Source: Seriola aureovittata
Taxonomy: Eukaryota > Chordata > Actinopteri > Carangiformes > Carangidae
NCBI RefSeq assembly: GCF_021018895.1
Contig: NC_079384.1
Coordinates: 17,971,640-18,035,639, forward strand
Length of the DNA: 64,000 bases
Reading direction: 5' to 3'
Positions 55,168 through 64,000 of this stretch are shown piece by piece; positions within the stretch are counted from its first letter, which is position 1, and each line of letters begins with the position of its first letter. The notes beneath the pieces were generated by a model, which saw nothing but the letters and a program-made list of their open reading frames with translations, was not told the DNA's origin and did no database searches. Position numbers and translations under genes: made by a program.

Positions 55168-58100
55168 CTGAGGGTCAGAGAGGGTGCGAGTATGAGACCA
55201 TGGGTGAAAAGGTGCAACAAAATGCCTGATGATTTACATGTTATAATAGAGCTGCAACTATCAGTTGATTAAAAATACAATCAAAGGATTAGATCAAGCC
55301 ATTTTTGAAGAAAACTTGCAACAACAACAAAAAAATAATATCTCTCTGAAAAATGAAGATTTTTAAAAGACATTTTCTCTATTTTATTTCACAGTTAACC
55401 GAATACCATTTGCTTTTTGGCTGTTGGTTGGATTAAACAAGACATTTAAAGATGTCACCGGACTCTTCATTCTTTTCTGACATTTTATAGATGGATTTAT
55501 AGACGGGTTCAGGATAAATTGTATAACTAACCAGCAGATTGATCAATAATTAAAATAATCATAGAGGCTGCAGGGCTCACAATATCAAATCATTTTCCCA
55601 AAGACAATTATTATTAGTTACAAGCAGTGTAATATGGTGAATGTCTGGTCTTTCATGAATCATCCCATCAAATATAATACCTTGAAATCACACTGAAACA
55701 GCCTAAAATAGTAAATTGATAAACTGAAACTTATCATTTAGAGAATATAATCTAGTGAGCCTTTGAGCATTTCCTCTGCCAGACTGCAGAGGTCAGTGAA
55801 TCAGCATTATACAAAGCTCCCAGCAATGGCAACTGCAGGCAGCACATAAAAGCTTTCTAATCAAAAAACAATACGATCAGACACGCATCATTAAGTGTGG
55901 TACAAATGTAAAAAAGGGGGTTTTCATTTCACAGCTTTATCCCATGTCAAAGAATGAATGCCAACTGAGAGCAGAGTACTCCATTTTACCAGTATGACAC
56001 ACAGAATGGGCATTTCAAAGGCAGACATGAGAGGAAAATGTCTGCTCCTGCACTGTGTAGCAGCAACCACAGAGGGCGCCGTTTCATCAAAATACGGGCC
56101 GCAGTGACCGTGGCTGAACAATGAAAATAATGACTCAGATGGCAGACAAAGATAGACCTTACACTCCTCTGTGCTTTCTCCTCCCCACACCCGCCCCTTT
56201 TTTCAGTTTTTCAGGGCTCCACCAGGATGGAGGAAGTGGAGAAAGACTGGCGGTGAGAGGGGGGAGAAGAGATGGGAAGGGAAGGAAGACGGGAGGAGGG
56301 ACAACAAGGACTGGGAAGCTCTGGCAGCCTGGAGAGGAACAGACGGCCTTTAAAAGCAATCTACAGGCCACAGGGTGGTGGAGGGGGTGGGGCTGGGTCA
56401 GGGAACAGTGCAGCAGACACTCAGATAACCAATAATCCAACCAGGAATCCTGTCTTATTGTGGAGCTGAATGGACAGAGTTATTGTTGCTTTGACGCAGA
56501 CATCAGCCACCAATCAGTGGAATGAAAGATGGCATGATTCCTTCCAACATTTAGCCATCTATGGCTCGTTCACTGCAAAACAGCATCAAGGACACTGCTG
56601 CAAATACAGCTGCAGTGTTTTCGGCTAATAACATTTCCTATTGCTGATCTACAAACTCAGGCCTGTTGTGCTCACATAAACAAATGTACTGTTCTTAACA
56701 CACTAGTTGGTGAATGTTCACAAACACTGCAACACTCCTGAACACGCCCATGGCTGGTGCATCAGATCAATGCACTGGCAATCCATTTGCATCTCTGAGT
56801 CCCTGTTGAGATTCATCTCAAAGCAACACTGGTGGCTCAAATTGTGTCCCACCATCCGATGCACAAATTACGCCGTCCGTGCGCCATGATTCACCAAGTG
56901 TTGGGTGGACAACTGATCGACCAAAAGGGTGGATAGGCCAGGTGGAATGTCCCTGAGGGTGAAGTGGAAAATGATTTCAAGGATATTCATACACTGTACG
57001 ACAGGGAAGACCGGGTGCAGGCTGCAGAGATTGTCAAAACACTGAAGCAGGAGCAAACATCTCAGCGTTGGCCTTCTTACAAAGACAAGAAAGGCTGTTC
57101 ATAAAGGTCACACGACGGGGATGCTGAGCTCTGATCAAGACAGGGTGGGAAGAAAATAGCACAGTGGATCCCAACTCCTTGTGTTGTGTCCTTGTGTTAT
57201 ATTATTAAGGACTGATTCAGACCTGACATGTCAGGTGAATTAAATGAATAAACTCAACAGTTCTCTGGTTCCACTAGTGAAGATTACACTAACAGGGATG
57301 CTAAAACTGCCATTTAGTAAAATATAAATCCACATAGGCCTTCATGAGTCCAATGATCTTAATCGTCAGAGTAACAGAGGAGTATGAGGAGGAGGGGTCA
57401 GTTAGCTGTATTGAGAACCCCCCCCTCTACCCACACTAGGATCTCCATTCCCCCCCGTAACCAGGACATATTTTCCTCCCCCTCTACTCCCACACACAAA
57501 GCACCAGCGGCAATCACTACAGCCGCCGTTTTCTGGCTGTCAGCACATTCTCCATTGTGGTGCTTCTCTGGATGTAGCGCATATGTTGTACGCTACTCGG
57601 CACCCCTATACCATACTGACCCCTCCAAAACCAACATGACCAACAGGCGCCCTCAAGGTGAGAGCTGACCACTGAGCATAGCCCGCATATAAACACCTGA
57701 TGTCTGCCTACCAATGGAAATTTACCTTGAACAGACGCTTGTGATGTTCCTTCACGTTAGAGAACCTATGTTCTTATGAATGCTTTCACAGCCCCTGACA
57801 GTTGAGCTGCTGCTCAGTCACTGCATTTCATGTTGTGCTGCAAAAATCATATTTATATCAACAAACCAAGTGTATTTTTAACAACAATTTCATCATCTTT
57901 GGTTCTGCCCTCCTCTACTTCCTAGAGTGTGTTTGTTAATACTGGAGGGGGGGTGCAGTCGTTACCATATGGACACACAATTGGCCGGTGGAAGGAGATT
58001 AATTTTCTATTTGTTTGACGCTTGTAAGAAGCTGTGTAATTATGCACTACACTTCACAATATTTAATGCTCAAGAAATGAATCTGCTCTGCCATTTTTTG

Positions 58101-59823
58101 TTCATCATTTCATCACTCAGCACTGTGAGCACATGTTAACATACAAGTCCCACACACAAGTGTTCTGATGTATCCTTTATCCCACACTCCACTACAGGGA
58201 AATGTTTCATAAAGCTGAACCTGACTGCACCATTATGTGCTTACTTATGTGTTTTATAAGCAACAGTTTTATCAGAATATACAACTTCAACACTTATTGA
58301 ATAGGAGCAGGCAAGCCTCCCAAAGTAAGCAACATAATTCCAAATCTTCCAAAACTGTACGATGTAATTTTTTTATTTTTCTGTTTCTGATGATTTAACA
58401 ATCATATAAACCTTAATCCTTAAAATTAAACATTAAACAAAATCTATTATGAATTGTAAAAAAAATAATGTCAGAAAATTCTGAGTTAAAAATTAATTAA
58501 GGGCAAAACAGCATAGAGCACAAAAATATCAATGAATACATAAGGCAGACTGAATAGAGCTGCATCTAAATAGCACAGAATATGCAGCCATCCACCTCAT
58601 TTCCGTCACACGCTCACCTCTGGATGTGATCACCTGTGCTCAGCTGTTTTCTCTGACACTTTTATGCACAAAAATACAGCAGCAGTTTGAGTTCTAGTTC
58701 CAAGTCCAGCTTTCATCTGTCCCCCTTTTCCCTCACTTAGATTGAGCTCCTTGTTTCTGCAAGGTTTTGCAGATGTGCCCCAACTCTTAAGTGCTGCTGC
58801 TGATTGAAAACAGGATTTCAATGTCCATAGTTTGCTCAGGTTGGCAGTGGAGAGAGGACAGTGGACCTGGCACGCTAGCTCTCAAAACCTTCCTGCCACA
58901 ATGGTTCAACTCTGCACCTCCAAGCTTACTCTGCAGAACAGGATCATATGAGGCCATTAAAGCAAAGCTGTGATCCAGGCTACATCTTCTAAATGCAGAA
59001 ATATTAGGCTGTTAAACAAGTCTAAACTGGATTAACATTTAGGCTTAATTCAGGTTAAGGGTGTAAATGTAACTATGGCATTAGGGCTAATAACAGACAC
59101 TCGGCTCAAACTGTGGGAAAACGCACTGGATCAGAGCAGCCCCAACTAAGCCCATGTCAGCTATCTTTGTTTTTATGCATTAGATAGCAACATTAATTTC
59201 CATTTCCCCATGTTTTACACATGTTCAGCTTCTTGTACAAAAACCTGCCAGAGGAACATGCTATGACGAAAGGTAACACAATACAAAAAGCCCTGCTTTT
59301 CCATATGAAATCAAATTAAAAAAAAAACACCTTCCAATTATGCTTCAAAAACCAGTCAGTCATCATTCATGCTCAATAACAAGAACAAGGGAAATCAAAG
59401 CAGCAGCTGTCATTTTTTCCCCTCCAGAGTCAAGGATTTTCAAACACATTAAAAGAGCTGAAAATTATCCCAACAATGAAACATTTCAGAGCCTGAAAAC
59501 AGCCTTATATTTCAGGTTTATTCTGCTATGCCATGATGGCAGGCTGGAGTTTCACAGGACAGCTGGTTAAACTCATCTTTTTACAGGAAGAAACTGCTCA
59601 GGAGCCAGGATTGTGAACGAGGCAGGCCGACAGGGTGTGGGGCAGGAAAAACTAGAGAGGGCAAATTCAGCCAGAGAGCTGCAGCAGTCATTACATAAAA
59701 GAGGGGGTTATGTAACGCCTGTGGGTTCGTGTTGAGGAACTTGGGCTGAGCTAAACACATCCAGATGTGTCAAACAGGACTAAAACCTATACAGGCACTC
59801 ACATATATATATATATATATATA

Positions 59824-59864
<41 letters not shown>

Positions 59865-61486
59865 CAATGAAAAGAGGGAGAAAACACAGCTAAGCTACTC
59901 AGACTGAAGAGTAATGCTGAGCCATAAGCATGAAAGGCACGCTGTAGTCTCAGCCAACCTAGTTACCCTAATTCACGAGCAGCAGGCAGACAGGCATTTT
60001 AACTGTCCTATTGCATAAAGATCACACAAGCAACATGTACTCGTGTACTATCTGTAGCTTTATCATCTTGCAGACAACACTCCTGCAAACCTAGGTGCCT
60101 TTCATTCCCGGTCAGACAACTAAATTTCAGACATTTTCATTGTTCTGTCCATGAGCCATTACATAAGATCTGAGATTTCCTGATGAGCATTATTGTTGCC
60201 TCAGAAACAAGAAGCTGTGCCCACTCTTTTCTCAACACAGAACAACCCGTGCTCCATGTAACATGCCTAAATAACACTTCCTGTGAATATGTAGTTCTCA
60301 TGCATCTGCTGTCTAAGTCCTTTTGCAGCTAGTATAAAAACAAGATTGGTATTAACATTCATTTCTGGAGCTAGCAGCACCCACACCCTGGGTAGAGGCC
60401 ATTGTGGACGTCACATTCACAGACAGACAAACTGGCTGGAGCAGAAAGGCCCTGCAGCATAAGCAAAGCAACAGATGTTGGCTGGCCCCCAATCCTCTAA
60501 GATACGGGAAACCACGTCTACAGTATAGACAGGGATGACAGGATTAGTTGTAAGCAATGCACTGCATCCAAACAAACAGCCCAAATAGGTTATTTTCCAC
60601 ACTGCTGTCAACTCAGCTGACGTTAAATAATTGAGGTGCTGCTGCCTGAAGAAGACGTTACATTGTCTGTAGTGTTGACTGGTGTAGTGCTGTAAGCCAT
60701 TAATTGGTAACTGAGACAAAATGTCAGTTGTGACATTATGGTTATACATACACACACGTACACCCTACTTCCTGGAAGATTAACATGTTCACAATGAGCT
60801 ATGGTTTCTCCTCTGCAGGGTTGGGAGCTGAGAACCAGTTTTCAAGTTGCTGTGGGATGCTGTGCTGACTATACAATGTGCATCACACGGCTGCTTATGA
60901 AGGCATTACAGATGGACAGTTTTAAATTTCTAAAGGCAGCCTTCACTCAGCGTACATATAATTACTACGCTTACATGTACAACCGCTTGGCAAACACACG
61001 CAAAACTATAAAAGGATGGATGCTTTTCTGACAGCAACACAAAAACTATCATATATGGAACATCTGAGCAAATTAACTTGGCTCTCGGAGCCTGTTTTGT
61101 TATGCTCAAATTACATAATTTTGCTATATTGTGTAGTAAGAAATAGAGGGCCTTATAAAACATGACTGAACTAGTTGTGAAGTGCTCTCAGGTCTGGGTT
61201 ATTTTTATGAGTGAAAAATAACATTTGTTTGTTTCACAACTTCTGCAGGGAAGGCAACATCTCCATATTTGCTTCAGTGGGCTGTTATCTAAAGCAGTAA
61301 CTAATTAATCAGTGATTTTTCCCTTGACAACTACACACATTACTCTTTTGTGTGGTGTTATAACTGAAGAACATTTAGGGAAGCTATATACACAAACAGA
61401 GGCCAAAATCACCTACTGCATTACAATTATTAACTACATCTGCATTTCATTTAACCATACATACTGTGGTACATCCCTACTGTAGT
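55168..61486 (-). other. kansl1 intron, left part
   Basis: A long intron leading to the N-terminal exon outside the window. It contains the dispersed AT-rich family at 55.24-55.57 kb and an (AT)n(AC)n microsatellite at 59802-59861. At 56.7-57.2 kb a GC-richer stretch has no stop-free exon with good splice sites. No gene is supported on either strand. Confidence 0.5.
59802..59861. repeat. (AT)n(AC)n compound microsatellite
   Basis: About 11 AT units followed by about 19 AC units with two interruptions. Confidence 0.95.
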
Positions 61487-62080
61487 TAGGGATGGGAATC
61501 AAGAACCGCTTCTAGTTGAGAAGCAGTTCCAACTGGTTCGATCCATCGACATAATTTGCCTTTATGCTTAACGATTCCCTTTTTGGTGCCTTCCACTTAG
61601 ATCCGCGTGCATTTCAAAACAATGACGCACATTTTCGCGAAAGGCAGTCGAGGAGTCGAGTAAGTGTGGCTTAATTTCACACAAAATGACGCTCAGTCTC
61701 AGCAGAGTAGTGAAGTTACGTATTAGTGATGTGTTGGTCACGAACGAGACAGCTCTTTTATGAGAACGATGGGAGCCGGCTCACGTCCGAGAGCATTTTT
61801 TTGTTGTTGTTGTAAATGAATACAAGGCAGACCTAAAGAGGCAGACAGCACCCCCTCCTCGAGGGATTGAACAACTACAGAGCAGTTATCTATCTTGTTC
61901 AGTGTTCAGAGACTCATAATAAAATTTGTGTTGTTGACACTGAAAACCTGTAAAGGCCTACTATTTTTCCCCACACACAAAATCCACAGAATTGATAAAG
62001 GAATGGATAAAGAATCGGATGGATAAGCACAATCGATAATGGCATTGGTATCAATAAAATCTTATCAGTTCCCATCCCTA
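61487..62080. mobile_element. hAT-type non-autonomous transposon with 8-bp target duplication
   Basis: The element starts TAGGGATGGGAATC and ends TTCCCATCCCTA, a terminal inverted repeat of at least 12 bp. It is flanked by identical 8-bp direct repeats ACTGTAGT (61479-61486 and 62081-62088). An 8-bp duplication and this type of terminus are typical of the hAT superfamily. It is 594 bp with no transposase frame, so mobility would depend on a related autonomous copy. Confidence 0.92.
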
Positions 62081-62088
62081 ACTGTAGT

Positions 62089-64000
62089 ACAACTGGTCTG
62101 GCTGACTTTTACTTTCAAGAGATGAAAGAAGAAACAAGGGAGATAGTTAATGAACATGATAGCAAAGCTGTAGTCAATGAACACACATCATTACGACATA
62201 ATACTGATCCACTGACAAAAAAGCAATAAAAACTGTCATTACATTTATGGAATCTTATTTTTACATGCTGATAAGTTTGTAGTTGCTAACAACAGTGACA
62301 GTTGCAAGAAGCTGGAGTTGCTTCACTGAAAAGAAAAAAAAACATTTACAATGGTTGGCCAATGGAAGGTTTTCATGGTAAAGCAGGAACAAGATGCGTC
62401 ATGTTTTCTATAACAAAGATTAACTGCAGCTCAGATTGAAGCAAATGAGGAAAAATTTGTTTGCTACCAAGAACTTTGCTTGGTTGTTTAAAAATGTTAG
62501 AGAGTGATTGTTCAAGATTTATAAAAAAAAAAAAAGCAGCAGTGACTGTAAATAGTGAGGAAGGAATCATGTTACCATTGTACAGACTTAGCTGCCATGC
62601 CCATACCGTATAATCTGAATAATCTCATTCTCTTGCAGGCGCTTCCTCAAGAATGTAACTACACAAAGTAAGTTGTACTACATCAGCTGTTTAGAGACTG
62701 CAAGAAATATGATTGGTCCACTTGGCATCTGCAACCAACCAGAGCCATTTATCTATTAATTAGAGCATGAATATAATGAGAGAATAGAAACAATTACTTT
62801 GGGTATGTAAAAAATGCACATCTTGATAATATATGACAGATATTCTCTGCTATGTAAAAGAGTCAAATCTTATGCTGAACTATCTATCAGTACCCCTCTC
62901 ATGAACACCTTGAGAGTCAAGATATGTCTCTTTTTCACTCTCGTAACAATAAATCACTTAACAAATAACAACTTAAATAATTGATCAACTGATTCCATAA
63001 TAAAAAAATTGTTGAAAAAGATTGATTGATGTGAATGCAAATGTTAAATCAACTTGTGATTACTTTTGTACATCCCAAACATAAAGTCTTACTTATAGTA
63101 AATAAGAGAAATGCTAGTATAGGACTTAATTACTTCCATGTGTAAATTTATGACTCAGGAATCAAGTAAAATGTACATGAAATTGAATTAGAAAAAAAGG
63201 AAATTTCAGGCCTACTTTTCTCTTCCATGATCAAATTCCCTTTCTAACAAACTTCCTGATTACAGCTTTCACCCTCACTATCAACATATTTACTTCTTCG
63301 CGTTATATTATGGACGGTCGTTTTCTGAATACAAAAACACTCAACTTTTTTTAATTGTCATTTCCTAGTTTAACATATTTATAGTTTAACAAAGTTTAAC
63401 AGAACAAAATTGTAGAGTTTGGTTTTTAAGAGCTAAAGATCTGATATAATAGGCACAGTGGGAATTTACCAACCCAAAAGAATTCTTTGTCTGAAACCGG
63501 TGTTTACATAAACTACTCATTATCACTTATCAATCTCTCTCACTCTTCCTACTCACTCAGACCACATAAATGTAACTGTCCCTTCCCCTTGAAAATGACG
63601 TGCTTTAAGTGCTCTAATGCCTCCTTTGACCTTAAAACGGAGAAGATAAAGTATTAAAATATAACATTACAAGCATTTTTTGCTACTTTTGAATCATGCT
63701 TGCAACACAAAGAGACACACACAGACACTTCCTGTTGTTCCAGTTATGAAGATATTTAGGTCAAAGGTCTAAAGTCAGCACAGTACAGGATAAGAAAATC
63801 AGTGTTCTTAGCTACTTCGTTAATAATCTACCCAATCCTACACAGGTCAGTTAGTCCATTAACGCTGCTGACCCACCTGCTGTATTTTTTTTGCCTCTTT
63901 CCAAACACTAATGACACAGAAATGTGTACTCTGATGTGAACTTCCCATGGAATAAATTTGCAGGCTCCTGCTGAGATCAACCTGACATCACAACAGGCAG
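62089..64000 (-). other. kansl1 intron, right part to window edge
   Basis: AT-rich, with no exon supported. The next upstream kansl1 exon (large N-terminal exon in human) is not found before the edge. Confidence 0.5.

Noticed and set aside
56121..56469. Gly/Arg-rich open frames in the kansl1 intron
   Set aside because: Purine-rich low-complexity DNA read in several frames; no homology or splice sites recognised.
57384..57714. Ninety-residue open frames on both strands
   Set aside because: They overlap antisense to each other in C-rich sequence, with no domain, splice site or family signature.
63881..64000. Possible upstream kansl1 exon ending KRQKKYS before GTGGGT on the - strand
   Set aside because: The phase would fit, but the encoded text shows no similarity to the expected segment before the coiled coil and no acceptor is visible before the window edge.

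Overview
The window is vertebrate, most likely ray-finned fish, nuclear DNA. The evidence is GT-AG introns, small coding exons in long AT-rich introns, a Tc1-like transposon with long terminal inverted repeats, hAT-type and other non-autonomous DNA elements, L2-like remnants and many (TG)n/(CAGA)n microsatellites. There is no bacterial or viral gene organisation.

Two genes dominate and lie tail to tail, as MAPT and KANSL1 do in human. The first, on the + strand, is a tau (mapt) orthologue. It has a non-coding first exon in a CpG-rich segment near 8.4-8.64 kb, a start codon at 18028 and a stop at 38423. I could assemble 17 coding exons with consistent splice phases: an N-terminal exon, two inserts matching human exons 2 and 3, a 27-nt microexon candidate, a 792-nt 'big tau' exon, five proline/lysine-rich exons (the last carrying repeat 1), four separate 93-nt repeat-2-type exons, the 82-nt repeat 3 exon, the 107-nt repeat 4 exon and the C-terminal exon. 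Full inclusion gives 813 residues and seven microtubule-binding repeats, against four in human tau. A fifth repeat-2-type exon is present but dead. One further exon (36904-37054) fits the splice pattern but shifts the frame, and would give a different C-terminus.

The second gene, on the - strand, is the 3' two-thirds of kansl1 (NSL histone acetyltransferase complex scaffold). Thirteen exons run from 55167 down to the stop at 44616. They encode the coiled-coil segment, the WDR5-binding motif, a Cys-rich patch and the PEHE domain that contacts KAT8/MOF. The large N-terminal exon lies beyond the right edge.

Layout: 1-8.4 kb is intergenic, with a possible first coding exon of another gene (740-793, - strand), a decayed Tc1-like element, minisatellites and a 38-bp inverted repeat. 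8.4-18 kb is the mapt promoter, exon 0 and a long first intron. 18-38.4 kb is mapt coding. 38.4-41.7 kb is the mapt 3'UTR. 41.7-43 kb is a short convergent spacer. 43-44.6 kb is the probable kansl1 3'UTR. 44.6-55.2 kb is kansl1 coding. 55.2-64 kb is a kansl1 intron holding a clean hAT-type element.
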